NCBI GenBank assembly: GCA_963966765.1
Contig: CAXAAR010000001.1
Span: forward strand, 4,262 to 68,261
From: Aequoribacter sp003520285
GTDB taxonomy: Bacteria; Pseudomonadota; Gammaproteobacteria; Pseudomonadales; Halieaceae
Reading direction: 5' to 3'
DNA: 64,000 nucleotides
Shown here: positions 45,308 to 54,282 of the stretch, in pieces
Layout of the letters: the number at the start of each line of letters is the position of its first letter
Numbering within the stretch: position 1 is the first letter of the stretch
Notes under the pieces: model-generated
Databases searched by the model: none
What the model saw: only the letters and a program-made list of their open reading frames with translations
Told to the model about the DNA's origin: nothing
Position numbers and translations under genes: made by a program

Positions 45308-45544
45308 TTAAACCTTTTCGCCATTTGCACGAAGTTCTGCTAGGACAACATCGATACCGCGCTTATCAATGACACGCATACCTTTGCTCGATACACGCAG
45401 TTTCACAAAGCGTTTCTCAGACTCAACCCAAAAACGGTGTGAGTGCAGATTTGGTAGGAAACGCCGACGAGTGCGGTTCTTTGCGTGTGATACGTTGTTT
45501 CCGGTCACGGGTCGCTTGCCCGTCACTTGACATACTCTAGACAT
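45308..45544 (-). CDS. rpmB: 50S ribosomal protein L28
   Basis: A 78-residue large-subunit protein with the start MSRVCQVTGKRPVTGNNVSH, NRTRRRFLPNLHSHRFW near residue 23 and LRVSSKGMRVIDKRGID near 49. First gene of rpmB-rpmG. About 115 bp separates it from the end of radC, which is transcribed in the same direction. Confidence 0.97.
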   Translation of the reverse strand: MSRVCQVTGKRPVTGNNVSHAKNRTRRRFLPNLHSHRFWVESEKRFVKLRVSSKGMRVIDKRGIDVVLAELRANGEKV

Positions 45545-45659
45545 CTTTCGCCTCTCCCATCATCGGTGGGATCGTAAATTCGGTAAAAGCGTTAAGGGGT
45601 GACCCCAACGCATGGAGCGCGACTTTATACCAGAGCACCGACACTGAAGCAAGCCAAAG

Positions 45660-46292
45660 CTACAAAAATCCCGCTTTCGCGAATGAAAACACCTCTCCTT
45701 GACCCAAAATCAAATGATCAAGCAAGCGAATGTCTACCAAGTCGAGCGCGGCCTTGATCCGTCGTGTCACACGATGATCGGCATCACTTGGTTCGGAACA
45801 TCCCGAGGGATGATTATGCGCTACGATAATCCCCACCGCACAGTGTCGCAAAGCAGCCACCACAATCTCGCGTGGATAAACGCTAGCCGAGTCAATCGTG
45901 CCAATGAACAGCTGCTCAGCATCAAGGACTCGATGGTGCGCATCAAGGTAAAGACACATAAAACACTCTCGCCGAGCCAACAAGTAATGCGTTGCGAGAT
46001 AGCGACTAACAGCGGTGGGGCTAGACAGGTAATCGGTCGTTAACAATTCTTCTTTTGCGGCGCGTGCTGCCAACTCTAAGGCCACCTGCAAGCGTGTGAT
46101 CGAGTTGTCAGACAACCCAGACCACTGCTTCAACCAGTGCCGATCTGCCCGACAGAGTTTGGCCAAGCCTCCGCACTGCCGCAAGATGGCGTCAACAATT
46201 TGGCAGCCATCAGACCCCAAACCTAACTGAATCGAGACAAGTTGCGCCGACGAGTAGTCAGCCAACTCATTGCCATTGATCGGCCCAAGCAC
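45660..46292 (-). CDS. radC: RadC-family JAB1/MPN domain protein
   Basis: Putative metalloprotease-fold protein of the RadC/YicR family; its biological role is still unclear. The GTG start has AGGGGGA just upstream. Residues about 90-210 hold the JAMM domain with the zinc motif AHNHPSGCSEPSDAD near 165. The N-terminal helix-hairpin-helix part is shortened and diverged: the common family opening with WP..ERPREKL is missing, so the protein is 210 residues against about 225. The position before rpmB and divergent from coaBC is conserved. Confidence 0.9.
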   Translation of the reverse strand: MLGPINGNELADYSSAQLVSIQLGLGSDGCQIVDAILRQCGGLAKLCRADRHWLKQWSGLSDNSITRLQVALELAARAAKEELLTTDYLSSPTAVSRYLATHYLLARRECFMCLYLDAHHRVLDAEQLFIGTIDSASVYPREIVVAALRHCAVGIIVAHNHPSGCSEPSDADHRVTRRIKAALDLVDIRLLDHLILGQGEVFSFAKAGFL

Positions 46293-46377
46293 AAAATCCC
46301 CCTTTCACGTGTCTATATAAGCGCCGCCGACAGTGTTATCGTTACGACTCTTTTTATTGTCCATACAACGAGCAGAA

Positions 46378-47592
46378 ATGGGACATCTAAACAAGCGAAA
46401 TATCATCATCGGCGTGTGCGGAGGTATCGCGGCCTACAAGGTCTGCGAACTCATTCGCTTATTGGTAAAGCAAGGCGCAGAGGTGCGTGTTGTTATGACC
46501 CAAGGCGCGCAAGCTTTTGTGACGCCGCTGACACTGCAAGCCCTGAGTGGCCACCCTGTCCACACCGAACTGCTCGACGCAGAAGCGGAACGAGGTATGG
46601 GCCACATTGAGCTCGCCCGCTGGGCCGATGCTGTGATCATCGCGCCCGCAACGGCCGGCACCATGGCCAAACTCGTGGCTGGCCAAGCCGATAATTTATT
46701 ATGTACGGTGGTATTAGCAACCGCGGCGCCAGTCTTTATTGCACCCGCCATGAATCAACAAATGTGGGCGCACAGCAGCACTGCGGCCAATCAACAGAGT
46801 CTCCGACAGAATGGTTACACCATCATCGGCCCGGGTTCTGGCGAACAAGCCTGTGGTGATGTAGGCGCAGGGCGCATGAGTGAACCCCACGAGATTGTGA
46901 CCGCTGTAGCGCAGTTCTTTCCGTCACGAGCTCTCGATGGCAAACATGTGGTCATCACTGCGGGTCCAACCCAAGAAGCGATCGACCCAGTTCGTTTTTT
47001 GAGCAATCACAGCTCCGGCAAAATGGGGTTTGCCCTTGCTCAAGCCTGCGCCGATGCCGGCGCTCAAGTCACTCTCATCAGTGGGCCAGTTCACCTCGCA
47101 ACGCCCGACAGAGTGGATCGACGAGATGTAACCAGTGCTCTCGACATGCTACAAGCCTGCGAAGAGGCCTGTATGAGCGCTGATATTCTGATTGCTTGCG
47201 CCGCTGTGGCGGATTACCGACCAATGCACTATCACGAACAAAAGTTAAAGAAACTGAGCTCGGCGGGCATCTCTATTGATTTAGTGCAGAACCCCGACAT
47301 CGTGGCGTCGCTTGCAGAGCGATACCCCTCGCTGTATCGGGTGGGATTTGCGGCTGAGACGCAAGACCTCATCGCGCACGCAAAAGCGAAACGTATTCGC
47401 AAAAAGCTTCATATGATCGCTGCCAATGACGTTTCAAATGGCGAAGTGTTTGGCACTGACGACAATGCAGTCACCCTAATTACCGAGCAGGGGGAAATCC
47501 ACTTGCCGAGCGCAAACAAGCGCGTCATCGCGCGCCAGATGATCACGCATATTGCGGCTCAACTCGCAGACTCTGAGGCAGGCTCGTGCTAA
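46378..47592 (+). CDS. coaBC: Bifunctional phosphopantothenoylcysteine decarboxylase/synthetase
   Basis: Two steps of coenzyme A synthesis in one chain of 404 residues. I choose the ATG at 46378 (MGHLNKRNIIIGVCGGIAAY); an ATG at 46333 would extend into the promoter region. CoaC covers about residues 1-190, with the FMN and active-site regions VIIAPATAGTMAKLVAG near 84, APAMNQQMW near 121 and CGDVGAGRM near 158. CoaB follows, with ITAGPTQEAIDPVRFLSNHSSGKMG near 196 (cut: TQEAIDPVRFLSNHSSG). The usual dut gene does not follow it. Confidence 0.96.
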   Translation: MGHLNKRNIIIGVCGGIAAYKVCELIRLLVKQGAEVRVVMTQGAQAFVTPLTLQALSGHPVHTELLDAEAERGMGHIELARWADAVIIAPATAGTMAKLVAGQADNLLCTVVLATAAPVFIAPAMNQQMWAHSSTAANQQSLRQNGYTIIGPGSGEQACGDVGAGRMSEPHEIVTAVAQFFPSRALDGKHVVITAGPTQEAIDPVRFLSNHSSGKMGFALAQACADAGAQVTLISGPVHLATPDRVDRRDVTSALDMLQACEEACMSADILIACAAVADYRPMHYHEQKLKKLSSAGISIDLVQNPDIVASLAERYPSLYRVGFAAETQDLIAHAKAKRIRKKLHMIAANDVSNGEVFGTDDNAVTLITEQGEIHLPSANKRVIARQMITHIAAQLADSEAGSC

Positions 47593-47605
47593 GGCTCACG
47601 ACGCC

Positions 47606-50452
47606 ATGAAGCGTGCGAGCAGCTCAAATCAGGCAAGGGGCTATCCCGCGCCTATGCTCTCCCGCGTTGCACTTATCTACCTAGGATCACTTGCCATTGC
47701 GCTATCGTCTGCCCTTTATTTGCTGGTCATCGATACGCCCAATCAAACTGCTACTGACCTGCGCGAGCTCGAGACCTTGGGCGCAGACACTATTGCATCA
47801 CAGCTCGGTCAAACTATTCGGACCACACAGGATCAACTGCGCAAGGCGCTGAATACCAAGGTTGTGAGGGAGGCCATTGAGAGCGCTGATTCAGAGCGCA
47901 TCGGGGTAGCACAACAATTCTTGCAGCCGCTGTTTCCAGAGGCAATCAGTTTACAACTCATCCATGTGGACGAGCTTGGATCGCAGTCAATTATGGCGCC
48001 GCTTGAAACGCTCAGAAACAACTTAGAGGCTGACTTAATTCGGCGTTCCAGAGAGGGCCTTGCGCCACCGGAAGCTTACGCGCTCGGCAACGGCGTCTTG
48101 ATTAGCACGGCAGTGGCCTCGGACTGGCGCAGCCCGAACGGCGCTCAGGGTATTTTGCTGCTATCACAGACACCTGAACACCTCAGCAATTTTCTGGGTA
48201 CGCTCGCCCTTGCGCAGAATGCGGCCATCGATCTTCAACAAAAAATAGCGCAACCCAACGGTCAAACTGCACTCTACTCTTTTTTCAAAGTTGGCGTGCC
48301 GAACACCCGCGGCCACACTCAAGCCATAGAGGGTAGCCAATGGCAGCTGAGCTATAGCCCCGGACCAATGCTGGCAGCAACGGCGCAATCAAATTTTTGG
48401 GGGTTGATTGTCGCACTGCTGGTTCTGCTTCTTTGCGTCGTGACGACACCCCTCTGGTTGCTGCTCACAGCGCGTCGTTATCTGCGTGCCAGCGTTGCGG
48501 CAATGGCGAGCCCACAGGCCTCTCAGCCTGATCCGCGCGCAGTCTGGTCAGACCTAGAACCACTGCTCGCACTCAGCCATAGCCTTAGCTCCGTTGCAAC
48601 TGCAGAGCCAGAATCAGAACTAAGCCAAGAGCCCGAACCTCCAGCAGATCCATCAACGGACTCAGAATTGGCAGCTGTTATGGGCAATACCTCGAATTTT
48701 AGTGAGGCTATTGAACAAGTACGAAATCGCAGACGCCGATCTCGTCAAACAGCCGTGGCTGAGACTTCAGAAGACGCGGGAGAGTTAGGCGATACCCTTG
48801 CAGATCCAGTATCATCTTCCCTCAACGAATCGACTCTATCACCCGCAAGTCCGACCAACTCGGGGCGCGACGACGCAGCGGCGACTCAACCAGCATCTGA
48901 AATCGCTCAGCTCAGCTCAGATGAGACTGAGCACTTAGGGAGTCGCTTCCAGTTAGTTGACCGAGACGACGATGATAACTCCGTGCCGCATGAAGGCGTC
49001 GACTTAAGCAGCGGACTCGCGGCGCTTTTGCCCTCCGCATCTGCGCCTGTAGTTTTAGGAGGCCGGCGCCTGACGGTCGAGACGCTGCCTCAAGAAATCT
49101 TCAGAGCTTATGACATTCGGGGAATAGCAGAGACTCAGCTAGACGACGCCATCGTTGAGGTGATTGCCGCAGCAATCGCCACTATTGCGGCCGACCAAGG
49201 TGAGCACAGCATCGTGGTCGCCTCAGATGGACGACTATCGAGCCCAAGAATAAAAACTGTCTTGGTGCAATCATTGTTAGAGAGCGGAATCAATGTCGTG
49301 GATATTGGCGTAGTCCCGAGTCCGGTTCTTTATTTTGCGACACACCACTTGGCTCAGCGGTCAGGCCTGATGATTACCGGTAGCCACAGCGATCCTGAAG
49401 TGAACGGCATTAAACTCGTGCTCGATCAGAAGTCACCACCGCCTGGAACCATTGAGGCTATTTTCACGATTGCGAAAGCGGGTGTTTTTCCAAGCGGATC
49501 TGGCGCACTCACGCGCGAAAACGTCCTCCCGGCCTATATCCAGAAAGTGTGCGAAGATATTTTATTACCGAGCTCTCTCAAGGTGGTACTGGACGCGTCC
49601 AATGGCGTTGCGGGGAAAGTGGCACCCGAGATTTTTAGCGCTCTCGGCTGTCATGTTATCCCCCTATTTTGCGACATTGACGGGAACTTCCCCAACCATT
49701 TCCCGGATACCAGCAACGAGGCCAACTTAAAGCAGCTGTGCGACAAAGTGAGACAAGAGCGGGCCGATTTTGGTGTCGCATTTGACGGCGATGCAGACCG
49801 ACTCGCAGTAGTGGACTCTGAAGGCGCGATCATCCGGACAGATCGCTTGATGATGATTCTGGCGCGCGATGTGCTCACCCGCAACCCAGGCGCAGATGTG
49901 GTTTACGATGTTAAATGCAGCCACCACCTTGGCGAGATCATTTCAAAATGGGGTGGTCGTCCCATTCTTTGGAAAACCGGGCACGCGTTAATGAAGCAAA
50001 AGATACGTGAGCAAGGTGCCATATTAGGTGGTGAATTCTCTGGCCATGTTTTTTTCTGTGAGCGCTGGTTCGGTTTTGATGATGGTATCTATGCTGCCGC
50101 CCGTGTTGCCGAGATCATTAGCACCGAAGGAAAAAGCCTGATCGAACTGGTGGCTGATTTACCCCCAAGTGTGAGTACGCCAGAGATTCTTATTGCATCA
50201 GATGACAACGAGAAATTCGCGGTTATTCAGCAGTTAGTGGATCAGTGCCAATTTGAAGGTGGTAAAATCAACACCATTGATGGTCTGCGTGTTGATTTCC
50301 CGTTCGGGTGGGGCCTGGTACGCGCCTCAAATACGACAGGGGCGTTGACGCTGCGCTTTGAAGCCGATAGCACTGAACAGCTGATGCTGATTCAATCTCT
50401 GTTTAGAACCGAACTAAGCCGCATCAAACCGACCATGGAACTACCCTTTTAA
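47606..50452 (+). CDS. algC: Membrane-anchored phosphomannomutase/phosphoglucomutase (AlgC long form)
   Basis: Interconverts hexose-6- and hexose-1-phosphates for LPS and polysaccharide precursors. The chain is about 948 residues, twice a normal enzyme: helix at about 20-40, a periplasmic-type domain, a second helix near 270-292, a low-complexity linker rich in E, S and P, then the catalytic domain from about 494 (LPQEIFRAYDIRGIAE). Metal loop DGDADRL is near 727 and sugar-binding GEFSGHVFF near 808. The phosphoserine loop reads TGSHSDPE instead of the common TGSHNP. The start is uncertain (ATG at 47552, 47606 or 47654). P. aeruginosa has a similar long form. Confidence 0.9.
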   Translation: MKRASSSNQARGYPAPMLSRVALIYLGSLAIALSSALYLLVIDTPNQTATDLRELETLGADTIASQLGQTIRTTQDQLRKALNTKVVREAIESADSERIGVAQQFLQPLFPEAISLQLIHVDELGSQSIMAPLETLRNNLEADLIRRSREGLAPPEAYALGNGVLISTAVASDWRSPNGAQGILLLSQTPEHLSNFLGTLALAQNAAIDLQQKIAQPNGQTALYSFFKVGVPNTRGHTQAIEGSQWQLSYSPGPMLAATAQSNFWGLIVALLVLLLCVVTTPLWLLLTARRYLRASVAAMASPQASQPDPRAVWSDLEPLLALSHSLSSVATAEPESELSQEPEPPADPSTDSELAAVMGNTSNFSEAIEQVRNRRRRSRQTAVAETSEDAGELGDTLADPVSSSLNESTLSPASPTNSGRDDAAATQPASEIAQLSSDETEHLGSRFQLVDRDDDDNSVPHEGVDLSSGLAALLPSASAPVVLGGRRLTVETLPQEIFRAYDIRGIAETQLDDAIVEVIAAAIATIAADQGEHSIVVASDGRLSSPRIKTVLVQSLLESGINVVDIGVVPSPVLYFATHHLAQRSGLMITGSHSDPEVNGIKLVLDQKSPPPGTIEAIFTIAKAGVFPSGSGALTRENVLPAYIQKVCEDILLPSSLKVVLDASNGVAGKVAPEIFSALGCHVIPLFCDIDGNFPNHFPDTSNEANLKQLCDKVRQERADFGVAFDGDADRLAVVDSEGAIIRTDRLMMILARDVLTRNPGADVVYDVKCSHHLGEIISKWGGRPILWKTGHALMKQKIREQGAILGGEFSGHVFFCERWFGFDDGIYAAARVAEIISTEGKSLIELVADLPPSVSTPEILIASDDNEKFAVIQQLVDQCQFEGGKINTIDGLRVDFPFGWGLVRASNTTGALTLRFEADSTEQLMLIQSLFRTELSRIKPTMELPF

Positions 50453-50468
50453 TGAATGGAACGCATCA

Positions 50469-51374
50469 ATGTCCTTAACCAGAGACAACGCACTTAACAT
50501 CGCTCACGTACTGACAGAGTCGCTGCCGTATATTCAGCGTTTTATTGGGAAGACGATCGTGGTCAAATTTGGCGGTAATGCCATGACCGACGCTGAACTA
50601 CACGACAGTTTTGCCCGCGACATCGTACTCATGAAACTGGTTGGTATGAACCCCGTAGTTGTTCATGGTGGCGGGCCGCAGATTGGCGCCTTACTTGAAC
50701 GGCTCAATATCAAGAGTGAGTTTATCAATGGTATGAGAGTCACCGACGCCAATACCATGGACGTAGTCGAGATGGTTTTGGGCGGCAGCGTGAACAAAGA
50801 AATTGTCTCCTCCATCAACCGCAACGGCGGAAAGGCAATCGGGGTAACTGGCAAGGACGGGCAATTTATCCGCGCTAAGAAAATGACCATTGATCGATAT
50901 TCGCCCGAGCTCGGCGCCTCGGAAATTATCGATATCGGTCATGTTGGACAGGTGAAATCCATCGACACCGAGGTGTTATCGGTGATCTTGGGGAGTAATT
51001 TTATTCCGGTCATTGCCCCAATTGGGGTTGATGCACAAGGCGCTACATACAATATCAACGCGGATCTCGTTGCTGGAAAAATTGCCGAAGTGATGCAAGC
51101 GGAAAAGCTCATGTTACTCACCAACGTCGCAGGGTTACTCGATAAAGACGGCACTATTCTGACCGGACTCACCACCAGCCAGGTTGATGCACTGATTGAA
51201 GACGGCACTATTTATGGCGGTATGTTGCCCAAAATTCAGTGTGCGCTAGACGCAGTAAAAGGTGGGGTAACCAGCGCGCATATTATTGACGGGCGAGTGC
51301 CTCACGCTACCATGCTCGAAATATTCACAGATCAAGGTATTGGTACCCTCATCACTAACCGACCTAATCGCTAA
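50469..51374 (+). CDS. argB: Acetylglutamate kinase
   Basis: Second step of arginine synthesis. The 301 residues begin with an N-terminal helix typical of the arginine-inhibited hexameric form (about residues 5-25), so feedback inhibition is likely. Nucleotide and substrate motifs are VVKFGGNAMTD near 28, VVVHGGGPQIGALLERLNI near 62 and GGMLPKIQCALDAVKGGV near 245. It follows the algC-like gene in the order known from Pseudomonas. Confidence 0.97.
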   Translation: MSLTRDNALNIAHVLTESLPYIQRFIGKTIVVKFGGNAMTDAELHDSFARDIVLMKLVGMNPVVVHGGGPQIGALLERLNIKSEFINGMRVTDANTMDVVEMVLGGSVNKEIVSSINRNGGKAIGVTGKDGQFIRAKKMTIDRYSPELGASEIIDIGHVGQVKSIDTEVLSVILGSNFIPVIAPIGVDAQGATYNINADLVAGKIAEVMQAEKLMLLTNVAGLLDKDGTILTGLTTSQVDALIEDGTIYGGMLPKIQCALDAVKGGVTSAHIIDGRVPHATMLEIFTDQGIGTLITNRPNR

Positions 51375-51386
51375 CAGGGCGCTGCT

Positions 51387-51974
51387 ATGACCAGACAAAA
51401 AGGCCAACGACGGCAAGAAATTCTAGAAACCCTCGCCGACATGTTAGAAAAAAGCCCAGGAGGACGGATCACCACCTCAGCGCTGGCCGAGCAAGTCGGT
51501 GTTTCAGAAGCGGCGCTCTATCGACATTTTCCAAGTAAAACTAAGATGTTCGAGGGGCTCATCGAGTTCATTGAGGACACACTATTTACTCGTATCGGCC
51601 TGATTGTTAAGGAGCAGCAGACGGCTTTACTTCACTGTGAGCGAATCCTCACGCTGTTACTTGGCTTTGCCGAAAAGAATCCTGGCATCACTCGGCTTAT
51701 GACCGGTGACATCCTGAACGGCGAAACCGAACGATTGCGTATCCGTGTAAGCCAGCTTTTTGATCGCCTTGAAACCCAGCTGAAACAAATTCTTCGCGAA
51801 ACGGAACTGAAAGAACAGCAACGCGTTCAAATTCCGGTGGCGGCGGCGGCAAACCTCATGATGGCAGCGGCCGAGGGCAGACTCATGCAGTTTGTTCGGA
51901 GTGAGTTCAAACGCAGCCCAACAGCAGGGTGGTCACAGCAATGGCAACTGCTGACCCAGGGGTTTTTGCGCTAA
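51387..51974 (+). CDS. slmA: Nucleoid occlusion factor SlmA
   Basis: TetR-family DNA-binding protein that blocks FtsZ ring formation over the chromosome. The 195 residues have the helix-turn-helix ITTSALAEQVGVSEAALYRH near 28, then FPSKTKMFEGLIEFIEDTLF, a SlmA hallmark. It lies 12 bp after argB in the same direction. Convergent with the DUF4124 gene (2 bp apart). Confidence 0.95.
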   Translation: MTRQKGQRRQEILETLADMLEKSPGGRITTSALAEQVGVSEAALYRHFPSKTKMFEGLIEFIEDTLFTRIGLIVKEQQTALLHCERILTLLLGFAEKNPGITRLMTGDILNGETERLRIRVSQLFDRLETQLKQILRETELKEQQRVQIPVAAAANLMMAAAEGRLMQFVRSEFKRSPTAGWSQQWQLLTQGFLR

Positions 51975-51976
51975 TC

Positions 51977-52648
51977 TCATTGCGGGCTCGAAAGTGAACG
52001 TCGCATCAACACCTGGTCCATCAAATGCTGAAAACGGTCGATATCGGCTTGGTAGGCTTGCGTGACGTCTTCCACTTCTTGTTCGCGATCACTGAGTGCG
52101 AGCTGACTGGTCTCGATGCGAGCACGTAAATTTTGAATAGCCTCTATGCGCTCCTGATCCAAGGCTTGACCGAGTCGCTCAATGGCAGCGGCTTCAGCTT
52201 GATAATTCCCCAGCTGTTGTGCCATAGAGCGAAGATTGCTCCGTAAGATATTAGCGCGTATCTGCAAGGCCTGTAGTGAGCGCTCCCGAGCAGCCTTGAT
52301 ATCGTCGATCGAGCTGTAGCGGATCAGCAGCAGTTCATCGGCTTTACGCTGCTGTTCTGCTTGCCGCTGCGCCCGCTCCGCCTCTGATTCTTGGGCATCA
52401 AGCGCTTCGAGCTGCTCAGGCGTTTTTTTAGGTGGAACGACTCGCAACAGCACACCAGTGTCACTCAGAACCTCGTACCCTAGCGCCGCAACCTCGGGTG
52501 GTAAACGATCGTTAATAACCGACACGCCCGAGGCGTCTTTATAGCGGTAGATCTCCCGAGCATCGAGCGAGGAAGATGCGCACAGCAGCGCGCTCGCAAT
52601 CAGAAAACTGAAAAGAATGGTGCTGACAGAATTGGCATTAGCTGTCAT
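51977..52648 (-). CDS. DUF4124-containing periplasmic coiled-coil protein
   Basis: Secreted protein of about 223 residues, function unknown. The ATG at 52648 opens a signal peptide (MTANANSVSTILFSFLIASA, cleavage near the LDA site at about 30). A DUF4124-type motif EIYRYKDASGVSVINDRLPP follows, then a long charged coiled coil (about 85-215). It overlaps the pyrE stop by 11 bp, so it may be cotranscribed with pyrE. A start at 52756 would bury it in pyrE and is rejected. Confidence 0.8.
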   Translation of the reverse strand: MTANANSVSTILFSFLIASALLCASSSLDAREIYRYKDASGVSVINDRLPPEVAALGYEVLSDTGVLLRVVPPKKTPEQLEALDAQESEAERAQRQAEQQRKADELLLIRYSSIDDIKAARERSLQALQIRANILRSNLRSMAQQLGNYQAEAAAIERLGQALDQERIEAIQNLRARIETSQLALSDREQEVEDVTQAYQADIDRFQHLMDQVLMRRSLSSPQ

Positions 52649-53309
52649 CGCCCGCTTCCTGCTTAGCGCCGTAGCGCTCACGATAATCGGCCATGGCGGT
52701 GCGCAAATCTGAAGTGGTTCGACTGTCAGAGGCAAGGTGCGCGACCAAATCGGCAAAAGTGACGATGCTCAACACCTGCAGTCCATAACGCGCGCTCAAT
52801 GATTGACCCGCCGACAACGCTCCGTGGACGGCCTCTTGTCGATCCAGCCCAATCGCAATTCCTACAGGACTGGCGCCCGCTTCAACAATCATTTCAATCA
52901 CCTCAGAAGCGGCGGTTCCTGCGGTCATGACATCATCGATGATCAAGACCCTGCCCGCCAAAGGTGCACCCACTAACTGGCCACCCTCACCATGCGCTTT
53001 TTTCTCTTTACGGTTATAGGCAAAGGGGGTATCGATGCCATGGTGCTCAAACAGGGCTGCTGCAGTCACAGCAGCGAGAGGAATGCCTTTATAGGCAGGT
53101 CCAAATAAAATATCAAATTCAAGGCCCGATGCCACAATGCAATCGGCATAACAGCGACCCAGTTGTGCCAAGGCAGAACCTGAGCACAAAACACCAGCGT
53201 TAAAAAAATAGGGCGAAACTCGTCCCGATTTTAGCGTAAATTCGCCAAACTTGAGGGCATCGTAGTCTTTTGCCAACTGTATGAAGCTGGCTTGATAGGG
53301 CTGCAACAC
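52638..53309 (-). CDS. pyrE: Orotate phosphoribosyltransferase
   Basis: Converts orotate and PRPP to orotidine monophosphate in pyrimidine synthesis. I choose the GTG at 53309: AGGAGA lies seven bases upstream and the protein then opens MLQPYQASFIQLAKDY, as in relatives. A frame open to 53420 adds 37 unrelated residues. About 223 residues. Motifs: KFGEFTLKSGRVSPYFFNAG near 20, GPAYKGIPLA near 69 and the PRPP loop VLIIDDVMTAGTAASE near 123. Divergent from crc, as in Pseudomonas. Confidence 0.95.
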   Translation of the reverse strand: MLQPYQASFIQLAKDYDALKFGEFTLKSGRVSPYFFNAGVLCSGSALAQLGRCYADCIVASGLEFDILFGPAYKGIPLAAVTAAALFEHHGIDTPFAYNRKEKKAHGEGGQLVGAPLAGRVLIIDDVMTAGTAASEVIEMIVEAGASPVGIAIGLDRQEAVHGALSAGQSLSARYGLQVLSIVTFADLVAHLASDSRTTSDLRTAMADYRERYGAKQEAGDDS

Positions 53310-53502
53310 TGACAGTCTCTCCTGAACGCATTCCGCGCGCACCTTTTTAGAACAAAGATGCCTTTTTTTGATGCATTTAGCGGCACAATCGCCGCTGTTT
53401 AGCACGAATTCTTCACTCATGCCGACATATTAAACAACATAAGGCATACTAAATTCGCGCTGACTTAGGTATCATACACATTCTCATTTTAAGGGGCTAC
53501 GA

Positions 53503-54270
53503 ATGCGAGTCATCAGTTTCAGCGCGGACGGATTAATCGATGCCGAGAAAGCTGGCTTTTTTGACTGGCTAGCAACCCAAGACGCCGACGTTGTTTGCAT
53601 CCAAGATATTCGATGCTCAGAGTACGACTTGCGTAAAGATGCCTTTTTCCCTCGTGAATACAACGCTTACTTTTTCGATAACGTGAATGATAGCTCACAA
53701 GAAGGCGTTGCGATTTACACCAAGCAACTCCCCAAAGCGATCATGACTGGGCTTGGGTTTGGCGACTTTGATATGGAAGGTCGGTATATTCAAGCCGACT
53801 TTGGTACGGTAAGCATCGGTGCGCTATTGGCGCCTTATTCCGCGCCCAACGACAGCGGGGCACAAGCAAAGAAAAATGAGTTCTATCAACTCCTCGTCAA
53901 CCACCTAGAAAAAGTCACTCATAAACGCCGTGAATTCATTATTTGCGGCAACTGGCGCATCGCGCACAAAGCCCAAGACGTAGAATTCACTGAGCGCCGC
54001 AGCAAATTGCCCGGGTTCTTGGCAGAAGAGCGCCAATGGATTGATGAAATCACTGAGATCGGCTATGTCGATGCCTTTCGAGAAGTCAATTCAGATAGCG
54101 ACGAGTACACTTTTTGGCCCGGCGGCAAAATAGGGGTCGACGGTATGCGAACCGATTACCAATTGGTATCAAAAGGCCTACAGTACAACATCGACTATGG
54201 CGCAATTTACAAAAGCAAGACGTTCTCTACGCACGCCCCAGTCATCATGGATTACGATGTTGAACTGTAA
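53503..54270 (+). CDS. crc: Crc-like catabolite repression protein (exonuclease III fold)
   Basis: Exonuclease III/EEP-fold protein of 255 residues. Its position between divergent pyrE and convergent rph, and the pattern GLGFGDFDMEGRYIQADFG near 87, identify it as Crc, which with Hfq represses translation of catabolic mRNAs in Pseudomonas. The nuclease site is broken: where active enzymes have GD(F/M)N this one has CGNWRIAH (about residue 148), and the N-terminal catalytic glutamate is replaced in CIQDIRCSEYD. A final histidine remains in STHAPVIMDYD. Crc function here is inferred from synteny. Confidence 0.85.
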   Translation: MRVISFSADGLIDAEKAGFFDWLATQDADVVCIQDIRCSEYDLRKDAFFPREYNAYFFDNVNDSSQEGVAIYTKQLPKAIMTGLGFGDFDMEGRYIQADFGTVSIGALLAPYSAPNDSGAQAKKNEFYQLLVNHLEKVTHKRREFIICGNWRIAHKAQDVEFTERRSKLPGFLAEERQWIDEITEIGYVDAFREVNSDSDEYTFWPGGKIGVDGMRTDYQLVSKGLQYNIDYGAIYKSKTFSTHAPVIMDYDVEL

Positions 54271-54282
54271 GAAAGAAGCTTA

